28,258 nt of DNA from Cristatella mucedo (lineage: Eukaryota > Bryozoa > Phylactolaemata > Cristatellidae): contig WPIO01000543.1 in assembly GCA_009760855.2 (NCBI GenBank), positions 1 to 28,258 on the forward strand, written 5' to 3'. Below the pieces are notes generated by a model. That model did not search any database, was not told the origin of the DNA, and was given only the letters and a program-made list of their open reading frames with translations. Within the stretch, counting starts at the first letter, position 1. Every line of letters begins with the position of its first letter. Of this stretch, positions 10,162-18,516 are shown piece after piece. Position numbers and translations under genes: made by a program.

Positions 10162-10875
10162 ATGAGCCCAAGCTTCTATTTCAACCGCGGAGGCCGAATC
10201 AACTACCGAAATCTTCCGTATTTACTCTCGTGCACAGGTTCGCGCTACTCATACATTGAATTAAATTATATACAAGTTGGACTACATCGGATAGAGTTTA
10301 TATACACAAAAAGATCTATTTCTAATGTAACAGTAGATACAAATGACATTCTTCGGTTTATGAGGTCAGTGACAGCCACTAATACATTGGCTTTGGAAAA
10401 TAGAGGTTATTATGACGTAAACCTATTTTTAAATACAATAAACACAGCACTTAAGAGTAGTGTATATAATATTCTCTTTATTTGGCGATGGTTTAATATC
10501 TCGAGGTGAATAACATGATCCTAATTTAAGAAATGATAGATTTGGAACCTCTTTAGATACTGGTGGTAAGATTATAATGCAAGCATTCGGCAACTATGTG
10601 GTACTTCTATGAAGTAATGCTTCTAGTCTTACATAAACTGCATGTGACACAATTGCATTCGATTCAAATAATCATGGTTAATTGGACTCAAGTATATTAA
10701 CAGTTACTCCTTATGAAAGGATACAAAAAGCTAGTGTACTTCCCTGGAACATAGTTTTAAACAGAACTGTAATACCAGAACATAATTGAGTAAGCTTAAT
10801 TAACAAAAACTGTGACATAGATAATCATGCTATTAATTACATAGTAGACACAAGTGTATTTCTTATACAATGTAT
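10162..10875 (+). pseudogene. Broken gene 1 of the AT-rich element
   Basis: The first frame is open from 10,162 to 10,509 (115 codons). Its middle part includes S-Y-I-E-L-N-Y-I-Q-V-G and G-Y-Y-D-V-N-L-F-L-N-T. Near 10,470 the coding signal shifts by one frame and continues to about 10,875, with in-frame stops at 10,511 (TAA), 10,610 (TGA), 10,634 (TAA), 10,679 (TAA) and 10,784 (TGA). The beta-rich, Asn/Tyr-rich character would suit a structural protein, but I recognise no family. A TTA/ATT-rich simple tract (10,890-10,975) follows and separates it from the next frame. Confidence 0.45.
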
Positions 10876-11000
10876 TATATACAATTATATTACAATGTAT
10901 TATTATTATTATATATTATATCATATATTATATTATATTATATTAGTATATAATATTTATCATTATTATTATATTATTACAATTTATTACATACAATTTA
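10876..11000. repeat. (ATT)n/(TATTA)n low-complexity tract
   Basis: Alternating ATTATT and TATTATATTATA units with almost no G or C. This may be a remnant LINE tail or an expansion inside the element. Confidence 0.8.
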
Positions 11001-11012
11001 ACTCAATTGTAT

Positions 11013-11281
11013 TCACTTGATATTGCTGATGTACATCCTTGAGAAAAGTTAGATCTACAAATAGCAAATTTCTTTTTACTAATCAGGGAATACTAACAGA
11101 TCAAAAACAAATCCTATAAGTTTAGTGTGTATGATGTAATAATTACTAAGAAATGTATAGCTAGTATATAGACGGGAAGCTATGCGTGACAATGGAATCA
11201 TAAGATAAGCTGTTGAAAATACGGATCAGATATACAAGGAATCTGTGGAAGAGAAAACTTTGCACCTGTAATTGCTGGAAC
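11013..11281 (+). pseudogene. Broken gene 2 of the AT-rich element
   Basis: A plus-strand frame of about 90 codons, with protein-like stretches between five in-frame stops of all three kinds. It includes K-L-D-L-Q-I-A-N-F-F-L-L-I-R-E-Y, Y-K-F-S-V-Y-D-V-I-I-T-K and R-E-N-F-A-P-V-I-A-G-T-I. The coding signal runs right up to the LINE insertion at 11,282. No domain is recognised. Confidence 0.35.
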
Positions 11282-11452
11282 AATAATAATATTAATGCAC
11301 TTGATAAAGCGTCATTAGAGAACACAATCTCTTTCTAGGGGCTTTACATTTGCTGGAAATGGAAATGCAATTGAATGATGAGCATCATCATGCTTGATAA
11401 ACAACTTGAATAACGTGGTTAGCAGTGACATGCACAGGGTCAGCATGCAAAT
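11282..11452 (-). mobile_element. LINE 3' end, copy L1
   Basis: Minus orientation. Starting from the AAT-rich tail at 11,282, the sequence shows the family's terminal block (GCACTTGATAAAGCG, then TCTCTTTCTAGG, then GCTTTACATTTGCTG). It continues through a CATCATGCTTGATAAACAA segment and the GTGACATGCACAGGGTCAGCATGCAAAT motif shared with 18,680-18,710. Only about 170 bases are present, a typical heavy 5' truncation. Confidence 0.85.
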
Positions 11453-11892
11453 TCATTCAAATTCAAAGGGTCTTAGAGCAGAGGTATGAAAAGTAGAACG
11501 ATTCCACAATAGTATCAAACACTATGTTTAGTAGAGCTACATGTTCTATGATTCAGTCACTGTTATTTCTCTGAAATTGAAATATTTGTTGTTGGATTAA
11601 ATTGTAAAATAATAACACGTAACTTCTTTGCTACTGGAAATGTTAGAATATCTACTTATAAGGAAATATATACTAATTAATAAGTAAATCTCTCGATTTT
11701 TATTTCTGTTAGAAAAAGCAAGAAAGTTTGATTCGAAATTCGACAAATCTAAAATAATGATTATTAAGGCTAAAATGGATGAGATAAAATGATATTGGAA
11801 GATCATCACTCAAGAAGTTAAAGGACCAGGTCCTGATAGATTTATTAGGTTATAGCACTAGTAAAAATGTTAAATATGTAACAGTTTTAATA
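11453..11892 (+). pseudogene. Broken frames 3 and 4 of the AT-rich element
   Basis: Two short plus-strand coding-like pieces. At 11,457-11,580 there is L-R-A-E-V, then a TGA, then K-V-E-R-F-H-N-S-I-K-H-Y, with several stops after it. At 11,712-11,855 a Lys-rich piece reads K-I-M-I-I-K-A-K-M-D-E-I-K, then a TGA, then Y-W-K-I-I-T-Q-E-V-K-G-P-G-P-D-R-F-I. The second looks like a genuine former protein with a G-P-G-P-D turn. Neither is assignable. Confidence 0.3.
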
Positions 11893-11940
11893 TAATAATA
11901 ATAACACACTTTATAAAGCGCCCTCAGAACTCATCTCTTA
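11893..11940 (-). mobile_element. LINE 3' terminal scrap, copy L2
   Basis: An (ATA)n run followed by CACTTTATAAAGCGCCCTCA and then GAACTCATCTCTT, which is the terminal hairpin half of the LINE family seen at 18,542-18,590. Homology stops within the GA/TC palindrome that follows. Confidence 0.7.
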
Positions 11941-12014
11941 CTCTCGATCTCTCTCTCTCTCCCTCTCTCTCTCGCGAGAGAAAGAGAGAGAGAGAGAGAG
12001 AGAGTAAGGGATGA
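11931..12014. repeat. Long TC/GA palindrome
   Basis: An 84-base inverted repeat centred at about 11,974 (CTCGCGAG). The left arm is CT-rich and the right arm GA-rich, with arms of about 40 bases. The outermost 14 bases, TCATCTCTTACTCT on the left and AGAGTAAGGGATGA on the right, still pair except at one position, so this is a real palindrome and not only two adjacent dinucleotide repeats. The ATG of the fibre-like frame lies within the right arm end (12,011). Confidence 0.85.
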
Positions 12015-12832
12015 ATTATAAAGTTTACACAAGCCAATTCGCAATAAAGTGTAATGGATACTTACTATCGGATCTTGATGCAAATATAAAGAAAACCACA
12101 GGCTTATCAGATCTAGTTACCACTTTAAATGCCGTAACCAAGGTATCTGAAGATGTCAGTTGTAGAGCACTTGAATCTCGAACAATTGATTTCAAAGGAC
12201 TTACAGTGACCACTCCTGGAAACGATGTTAATCCTGAAGATGCAGTAAATGTAAGCCAACTAAACTCAAGCTTAAACGAATCAGGAGATGCAATGACCGG
12301 AGATCTTCATATGGAAGTATTTTCGATAACTTCGTTAAACTAGAATGTTAATTGAACTACTCCAACTGCAATACCAGAAGCGGTGCTTCTGTTGGTTCTA
12401 ACCTTGATATTACTGAAATTCAATAATAAAACTTTTCACATCATGCTAATTACTGGGATATGGCAAACAAGGCCATTTGGAAATAGTGCTAAAAAAGTAA
12501 CCGATGTACTACCATGACATATTAATCCTAAATCAATGAACTCATTATTAAAAATTTCTACTTCCTACACATGGAACAACAAAATATCTCTTCCAGTAAT
12601 AATATGAGGAACAATATTTATAGGTACATCCAATTGTGTTCATCTTCGGCAAACTAGTGATACTTGTGTACCGTCCGGAGACATTCGAGCTATAAATACT
12701 GTTAGTACTGGAACAGACTTTATGAAGACAGCATTATTTTCACGTTGACCAAATGATTCGTATTTCCTACATGATGTTTGGAATTACAAAGTAAAGTTAC
12801 TTATAAGCTATACAATCGCTTGAGTAATATAA
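12011..12832 (+). pseudogene. Fibre-like protein of the AT-rich element, decayed
   Basis: The first 110 codons (12,011-12,343) are open. They run from an N-terminal part with L-S-D-L-V-T-T-L to a repeat-type module: D-V-N-P-E-D-A-V-N-V-S-Q-L-N, then S-G-D-A-M-T-G-D-L-H-M. This D-A-V-N-x-x-x-L plus M-T-G-D-L-x-M pattern is characteristic of trimeric shaft repeats in phage tail fibres and of fibre-like proteins in some eukaryotic DNA viruses. After a TAG at 12,341 the same frame carries on to 12,832 with five TGA codons (12,353, 12,515, 12,605, 12,746 and 12,821) but no TAA or TAG. In a virus such a protein would act in attachment. A short alternative frame near 12,370-12,420 also looks protein-like, so one or two frameshifts are possible. 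The gene is broken. Confidence 0.5.
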
Positions 12833-12977
12833 ATGCTATTTAAGTTTTGTAAGTTCAATCATCTTACTAGCCGAGTTTCAACCTTTTATACATGAAAGCA
12901 TTTTCTCAATCGTGACAATTAGTTCATGTTGTGGTTACAAAAGATTTCTAAGCATCTCTTTTTTAAATGTTTATTTG
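12833..12977. other. Convergent gap in the AT-rich element
   Basis: About 145 bases between the ends of the plus-strand fibre-like frame and the minus-strand frame, with no sustained coding. It would be the shared 3' region of two convergent genes. Confidence 0.35.
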
Positions 12978-13078
12978 CTAAAGTGTTTTATTTACTGGGT
13001 TAATATCTAGTAAATTTGATCGATGATAACGACAATCAGTAAACATTATTGCTGAATTATTACAAAGTAGGCTACTAT

Positions 13079-13150
13079 CAAACTCCTTTTCTTTACAGTC
13101 TAGATCATAAATATCAAACTTCTTTTCTTTACTATCTAGATCATAAATAT
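13079..13150. repeat. 36-bp tandem duplication
   Basis: Two consecutive 36-base units (13,079-13,114 and 13,115-13,150) differ at about three positions. Each carries TTTTCTTTAC and TCTAGATCATAAATAT. Because 36 is a multiple of three, the duplication keeps the minus-strand frame and adds 12 residues to the encoded protein. Confidence 0.9.
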
Positions 13151-13235
13151 CACATCTGACTTTAAATGTTAATTTAGGCTTACGAATAAATTGTATAACC
13201 GGAAATCCATCTTAGTAAATAATATTCAATAGTCT

Positions 13236-13620
13236 AATTAACCTTAAATCCTTTGGAGACCGTGCATTTAGCTCGTATGCTCCCAAAGCCTGGAACTCCT
13301 TCCAGACCTGCGTCAGAACATCCCCTGACCTGACTACATTTAAAAGAAACTTAAAAACACACCTATTTAGGACAGCATTTCGCGGGTACCTGTGATTCGT
13401 CCTTAATGTGCTTATGCGTGCTGACACTGTGCATGCTGCCACTAACCACATTTGCATGCTGACCCTGTGCATGTCACCCTTAACCATATTATTGATTTTG
13501 TTTGTTTTTCAAGCATGATTTTACTTACTATTCTATTGCATATCACTTTGCAACAAATGTAAAGCGCCTAGAAAGAGATTAAGTTCTCTGAGGGCGCGTT
13601 ATCAAGTGCAATATTATTAT
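13236..13620 (+). mobile_element. LINE 3' end, copy L3, with target duplication
   Basis: Plus orientation. The 3' end of the reverse-transcriptase ORF (13,240-13,395, 51 residues then TGA) reads N-L-K-S-F-G-D-R-A-F-S-S-Y-A-P, then A-W-N-S-F, then F-K-R-N-L-K-T-H-L-F. It matches the copy at 18,759-18,900 almost residue for residue. A 3' UTR of about 200 bases follows, with the terminal hairpin (about 13,561-13,600) and an ATTATT tail. The hexamer TAGTCT flanks it on both sides (13,230-13,235 and 13,621-13,626), which I read as the target-site duplication. Confidence 0.85.
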
Positions 13621-13701
13621 TAGTCTGGATTTTGTACATTTAAATAAAATACTTCCATAATAATATAATTTCATCTTAACTTGAAAGAGAAAAGGGGATA
13701 A

Positions 13702-14300
13702 GGTAAGTATGTTTCAAGGTTTGATATTGGCTAAGTAATAAAGCCTATAACAAAGGAAGTTTGTACTGGTTTATTTAATGTAGCATTACCTAATGAAAGC
13801 CATCAGGCTGACCAACTATATATGCATACTGATAGTTGGTATACCTAAGCATTAAGTGTGATTGGCGTTGCTAGAAAATGTAAAGACTCTAGAACACTGT
13901 ACAGCAATGTGGCAAAAGAAGTCGCTTTAGCATTAATTGATATTTATTCTAAAGGTTCATTAAAATTACCGAAGAAGATATGGTAGATTCCGGGTCAGAG
14001 ATTAATGGGGAATTCAGAAATGAGATCGAAAGACATAAAACACGTATAATAGAAGCAGCAAGTAAAAAGAACGCTGTGCTAGTTGAGAGAATGCTCAAAA
14101 TGAAATAATTGGAGAATTTGAGTAGAGGCGATAACTGTAGAAAGAGAGAAGGGGCAGACAAGTCACAAAAAACATTTGATTGCTTGAGTAATAATGTTAC
14201 TAGAGGAGTAAGAGACAAACTAGGTGAATCTGTATAGTTAAGAAATAAAGCATTTAACATTGAGAAACCAAAATATCATTTAAAATTAGTAAAACACTAA
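13702..14300 (+). pseudogene. Broken gene of the AT-rich element, helical protein
   Basis: A plus-strand coding signal of about 200 codons. It is in one frame from 13,702 to about 13,955 (with P-N-E-S-H-Q-A-D-Q-L-Y-M-H-T-D-S-W-Y, then A-K-E-V-A-L-A-L-I-D-I-Y). It is then shifted by one base in an A-run and continues to a TAA at 14,298-14,300. In-frame stops include TAA (13,729 and 13,843), TAA (14,107) and TAG (14,236). The second half is strongly charged and helical (E-R-H-K-T-R-I-I-E-A-A-S-K-K-N-A-V-L-V-E-R). No family recognised. Confidence 0.42.
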
Positions 14301-14339
14301 ACACTCCAGATCGTTTAATTTTCTTTGGCAGCTCGTAGT

Positions 14340-14560
14340 TTATTATATAAAGTAGCATTTTCGTTTGGTATACAGGTGTACGTGGAGTAGTTTGTGTTGT
14401 GAGTATATCACAGTGGTGACACTCGGCATTACACTGGCTAACCGAGCATATGGACGAATACGTCTAATGCTAGAATGGAGATGGAGCAATTGAGAAGTCG
14501 TAAGACGAGCAATAAACTTGGAGCGGCTGTACAGTCATCCAGTCAAGCAGTCAGGGTCAG
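14340..14560 (+). mobile_element. Possible LTR-element leader (PBS and gag start)
   Basis: A sequence ending ATATCACAG is followed by TGGTGACACTCGGC (14,413-14,426), which resembles the TGGTGACC-type primer-binding site complementary to a tRNA-Trp 3' end used by some Ty3/gypsy elements. Fifty bases on, ATGGAGATGGAGCAATTG (14,476) could be a gag start, but its frame closes after about 30 codons. Low confidence: the PBS has mismatches and no LTR pair is visible. Confidence 0.22.
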
Positions 14561-14629
14561 CCTATGATATTCCAAAAACACACACTACTCCTCTCCACAT
14601 ACTCCTTGTAAAGCTTTGGAAATAGAGTA

Positions 14630-14630
14630 A

Positions 14631-14681
<51 letters not shown>
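14630..14681. repeat. (GA)n microsatellite
   Basis: About 50 bases of GA dinucleotide, immediately before the satellite array. Confidence 0.95.
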
Positions 14682-14684
<3 letters not shown>

Positions 14685-14729
14685 GTATGTGTTCTGCCTG
14701 ATGGAGCTCTCCACCCTGGCATCTACGGA

Positions 14730-16860
14730 GGACTGCCCTTAATCACTATCGCATGCAACTTGCCTGCTCTATTGCTACTGATAGACGCTAACGGATTTAC
14801 CTGAAGTACCGGGAGGGGATACGAGAGAAGGGGAATACTGCTGCAGGATGCAAACTTGTGCCTTAAATTTCTCTCCAATTTGCCGGGAATCGGGGTATTG
14901 GTCCAGAACATTACGGTCAATTGCCGTTCATTGCTCGTAATTGTACGTGCTAAATTGGTTAAAAAAAATTGATTGCACTTTCAACACAGTGGGCTGTGAC
15001 AGGTAAGAAATATTTTATCTTGGCCCAGTCACTTTCCAGTGATTTGCGATGGACCATAATGGATTGCTGTATTTGCCCGGGCCATTGCCGTCTGTTGCCA
15101 TGCATTGCCCAAGATTGAACGGTCAGAGCTGGTTGAAAGTATGTGTGCACGCAGTGAGATGTTACGTGGAATAGAAATTAGAGCTTGGTGCAGCCAATTT
15201 CTCCTCGATTTGCCACGGATGTCGGTATTGGTCCCTGCCATTGCAGTCGATTGCCATGCATTGTTGACAATTGACGTGCAAAATAGCTTGAAAGTCCTAC
15301 GATTTCACTTTTAGCACAAAGAAATGTGAAATGCGATGACAGTCGGCACTTCGTGCAACCAATTTAGTATAAACTTGCTACGGATTGCAGTGGATTGCTG
15401 CTTTGAGCCTAGTCGTTGCCGTAGATTGCCATGCATTGCCGGAGATTATACAAGCGCAATTGCTTCAAATGATTTGAATGACTTTAACTAGTGTGCTTTG
15501 TAACGCGCATTAAAAATTGGAGCATGGCGAAACCGATTTCAGGGCATTTAGCATCAGGTTGCTGTAAATTGAGGTATCGGCCTGGGCCATTACAGCCAAT
15601 TGGAGTGCATTGCTGCCGAATGATCGAGGCGATTGTAATGAAATTGTGGGATTACACACTAACCAGAAATCAGAGTAACGTACAATAACTGTTAGAGTCT
15701 AAGTGTGCGTATTATGGTCAGTTTTTCGGCGGGTTTCGGTACATTGACATACTGGCCCTGGCAGTTGCAGTCGATTGCAATCAATTGCTGCTGAATGGTC
15801 GATGCAATTACAGTGCAGTTATGCGAGTACACAGCAACTGAAGAATTGAGCGGCGTGCAATCATAATTAGACCTTCTAGTGCACGGGTTCTGGTAGCTGT
15901 GTGGTGGATTTCAGCGGATTTCAGTAGATGGAGGTGCATTGCAGTATGGGGCCGGGTCGTTGCAGTCGATTGCTATTCATTGCATAAGAAAACGTGTGCA
16001 TAATGGAGCGATAGTTTTGGATGCACTTTGAACTGAGTCTATTCATATGAGCAGTGTCAAGTAGAGCTTCGCGATGGCGATTTAAGGATGATTTGCAGGG
16101 GAATAGAGTGGATTGTGGTTGTTTTCCAGATATTTCAGACCATTGCCGCCCATTGCCACAGTGCGAGATTGCACACTTTTTTTTATTCTACGTGATTTTG
16201 CACGCAGCACGGTGCAATTTAATATGCAATAGAAACTGGAGCTCAGCACAATGTTATTGGATTTTTTACGTGGTGGATTCGGTCGGTTGAAGTGGATCTT
16301 GGTATTGGCCCGGGCTACTGCAATTGATTGCAGGGCATTGCACGGGAACGGCCGTGCCAATGCAAATAAAAATAATTTAAATGCGATTTTCGCCGAGTTT
16401 GCGGTCACATGCAATCAAAAGAGGAGCTTTTCGATCAGGATTTCTTTCGTTGCATGGTGGAATGCAGTGGTGCGGTATTGGCTTGGGCCACTGCAATCTT
16501 ATTTCAGTTAATTTCGTGAGAACGAATGAGCGGAATTAAGCGAACCTTTCTGGGTACATTTAACGTGTATCACGGTTTGACATTCCAAACTTTTTGGAGC
16601 TGTTCGCAGCTGATTTTGGGGTGGATTTGATGGGAACTAGCATGGATTGAGGTGGATTGTGCCACAGGCATCCGACGTCAAAGCTAATTTGCATAAGCGA
16701 GCGTTCGAGCAGAGTAGCGAAATGAATTTTGGTGGACAGATAAAGCGCAAAATTTGAACTCGGCAAAGCTTACGTCTGGTCGTTGTTAGCCTAATTAGAA
16801 TGGATTGCAGTGGGTGTTGGTAATTCGTCGAACGCAACCGATAGTGCCCCAAACCATACC
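14730..16860 (+). repeat. Diverged satellite array, unit about 174 bp
   Basis: A motif of the form GGTATTGGCCCGGGCCATTG, then CAGTCGATTGCCATGCATTGC, recurs at regular intervals. Anchoring on the TTGCAGTCGATTGCC core, I find copies starting at 14,911, 15,085, 15,241, 15,416, 15,590, 15,765, 15,960, 16,143, 16,318 and 16,491. Weak ones lie near 14,740, 16,660 and 16,820. Successive gaps are 174, 156, 175, 174, 175, 195, 183, 175 and 173. Units have diverged strongly outside the core. Small ORFs across the array are accidental. Confidence 0.85.
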
Positions 16861-16889
16861 AATGCTAACAGTTAGTGCCTGTGGCCTAT

Positions 16890-17122
16890 GGACGGGCCGG
16901 TGACCAGCTGTGGTCTGGTGGCTGTGGTTTATCTACAGGCCGGCTTTGTCTTCCCTCTAACCCACTGGTATGAGCTGTGGTTGGGACGGAGCTAGGGCAG
17001 GGGACGCAAGCCTAAGAGAGGAGAGTCGCGATTGGGGAGAGTTGCAGGCGCCTGCGAAAATGCAGGTCCCAGCTTCGGTCTTCTGCCTGCTTCCACGTAC
17101 GTACTCCGTTGTGAGCAGCACA
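16890..17122 (+). repeat. Dispersed repeat, copy B
   Basis: This matches copy A at 2,026-2,262 in the same orientation through its whole length, with many substitutions. Unlike copy A, it runs straight into the tail of the LINE family at about 17,138. Confidence 0.7.
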
Positions 17123-17126
17123 AGTT

Positions 17127-17256
17127 CGCTTCAATATATGATTTACTCACCATTCAATTGCATTTCCCTTTGCAGCAAATGTAAAGCGCCTAGAAAGAGA
17201 TTGAGTTCTCTGAGGGCGCTTTATCAAGTGCATAATAATTGTTATTATTATATAAT
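17127..17256 (+). mobile_element. LINE 3' terminus, copy L4
   Basis: The last 130 bases of the LINE family: TTACTCACCATTCAATTGCA, a TTTGCAGCAAATGTAAAGCGCC block, the AGAAAGAGATTGAGTTCTCT hairpin stem, GAGGGCGCTTTATCAAGTGC and an ATTATT-type tail. No coding part is present. Confidence 0.85.
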
Positions 17257-17979
17257 TAAAATAGCAGCATTACAAAAGCCTGTTAATTAATTTGTGTGCA
17301 ATTCCATTGATATATAATCTCAATTCCCTTGCCATATTAAGGAAGCAAAAATATTTAAATAAAACATAGTATATATATATATAATTTTAGTTTTTACGTT
17401 CTAAATATATAAATATTTAAACGATTAAATTTGCTATCTTTAAGTACAACCTGATTTAAAATATCCGATTTCAATTTCTCCGCGACGAATTATCCGTTCT
17501 ACGTTGTCCTGCAACGAATCGTCTGGTTACCTGCTTAACTAAGTGTGTGTGTTCCCTTCTATAAGCTAACGAACCGACACTGCCAGCATTTGAGTGCCAG
17601 CCTTGTTTTTCCCTGATGCCATGGCTGACGTCATCAGATACTTTTACCTAAACTCTTGTCTAAAGAATGTAAAAACCTAGCCATTTGTCACAGACTTTGC
17701 TCAATAGGAGTAAAACCACTGGGAGCATAAAAACTACGATGAAATCCCTGACTGCTTGAGTTCCTCAGTCAGAATATCAGCTGGAGACTCAAGACTTGGA
17801 CGAATTACTACAAACTCGTTTGCATGAATGCAGGTGGTCGGCTTGTCCTCGTTAAAGCTGCGTTCGGATCAATAGGGGGTTCCTGAGGAGTGGATATGAG
17901 CCTAAATCAGAGCAGAGAGAGACAGGATGGAGAAAATAACAGATTAACATAGAGACAGAGAGAGTCAAAGAGAGACAGC

Positions 17980-17982
<3 letters not shown>
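17257..17982. other. No gene recognised
   Basis: An AT-rich spacer including a short (TA)n at about 17,371-17,382, then ordinary unique-looking sequence up to the microsatellite. No exon or repeat could be supported. Confidence 0.4.
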
Positions 17983-18059
<77 letters not shown>

Positions 18060-18071
18060 AAGCGAAGAGAG

Positions 18072-18131
<60 letters not shown>

Positions 18132-18161
18132 TCTGTGTCTGTGTGTGGGTGTCTGTGTGTA
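17983..18161. repeat. Compound microsatellite (GA)n then (GT)n
   Basis: Near-perfect (GA)n over 17,983-18,050, a short transition, then (GT)n over about 18,073-18,126. It ends in an imperfect GGGTGTCTGTGT block. The Leu-Ser and Thr-His repeat ORF on the opposite strand is a by-product. Confidence 0.95.
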
Positions 18162-18516
18162 GACAGAATAACAGTGGTAAAGCTATGTTCATTTGATAGG
18201 TTTTTTCAATCACCAGCCGGCTTGCCGAACACGGTCTAGTTTACTTCTTACAGGAAGGAAGAAATTCAGGTATTGCACCAAACTAAACAGACTATAATTA
18301 GAAAACTTTATACCATGACGGTATATCTCATTTACCTGACATATTTCTTGGTCTATCTCTGTTTTCTTGGTGACGTTTTGTTTGTTTTTTTGCTTTCCTC
18401 AGCCTTATTTTTTTACCTTGTGTATTTTCGCTTGCTTCTATGAAATTAGGAATTTGCAGCTTAATATGTATGTCTATGTCCTTGGTTCTTGGCCTATTTA
18501 ATGCAATGGAACTCGT
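18162..18516. other. No gene recognised
   Basis: Pyrimidine-rich plus strand (TTTTCTTGG, TTTTTTTGC, TTATTTTTTTACC) without coding signal. It lies between the microsatellite and the tail of LINE copy L5. Confidence 0.4.

Larger units (their letters stand above)
12978..13674 (-). pseudogene. Minus-strand gene of the AT-rich element, split by a LINE
   Basis: A minus-strand frame opens with ATG at 13,674 and is cut at 13,626 by LINE copy L3. The 3' part resumes at about 13,235 and is open from 13,211 to a TAG at 12,978, with one TAA at 13,212-13,214. Discounting the LINE and one copy of its target duplication, the two halves are in register, giving a gene of roughly 100 codons. The readable part has F-I-R-K-P-K-L-T-F-K-V and a 12-residue tandem duplication around F-D-I-Y-D-L-D. 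It ends in N-P-V-N-K-T-L. No family recognised. Confidence 0.5.
10162..14300 (+). mobile_element. Decayed AT-rich multi-gene element, virus-like
   Basis: For about 4.1 kb, including LINE insertions, the sequence is markedly AT-rich and packed with coding-like but broken frames. They are plus-strand frames at 10,162-10,875, 11,013-11,281, 11,457-11,580, 11,712-11,855, 12,011-12,832 and 13,702-14,300, and a minus-strand frame at 12,978-13,674. Dense genes on both strands with little spacing, and a fibre-like protein among them, suggest an integrated DNA virus or a Polinton/adintovirus-like element. No polymerase B, integrase, packaging ATPase or major capsid signature could be read, and terminal repeats were not identified. 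The class is therefore inference, while the compositional block and the eroded coding are seen directly. At least three LINE fragments sit inside it. Confidence 0.5.

Noticed and set aside
13949-14260. 103-codon minus-strand ORF
   Set aside because: It is the shadow of the charged helical plus-strand frame at 13,702-14,300, which has the more natural composition.
10162-14300. Idea that the whole AT-rich block uses a mitochondrial-type code or is mitochondrial DNA inserted in the nucleus
   Set aside because: Other frames in the block contain TAA and TAG as well as TGA, and no mitochondrial gene (cox, nad, cob, rRNA or tRNA) is recognisable.
17965-18213. ORF rich in Thr-His and Leu-Ser repeats
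   Set aside because: It is the translation of adjacent (GT)n and (GA)n microsatellites, with no unique protein sequence.
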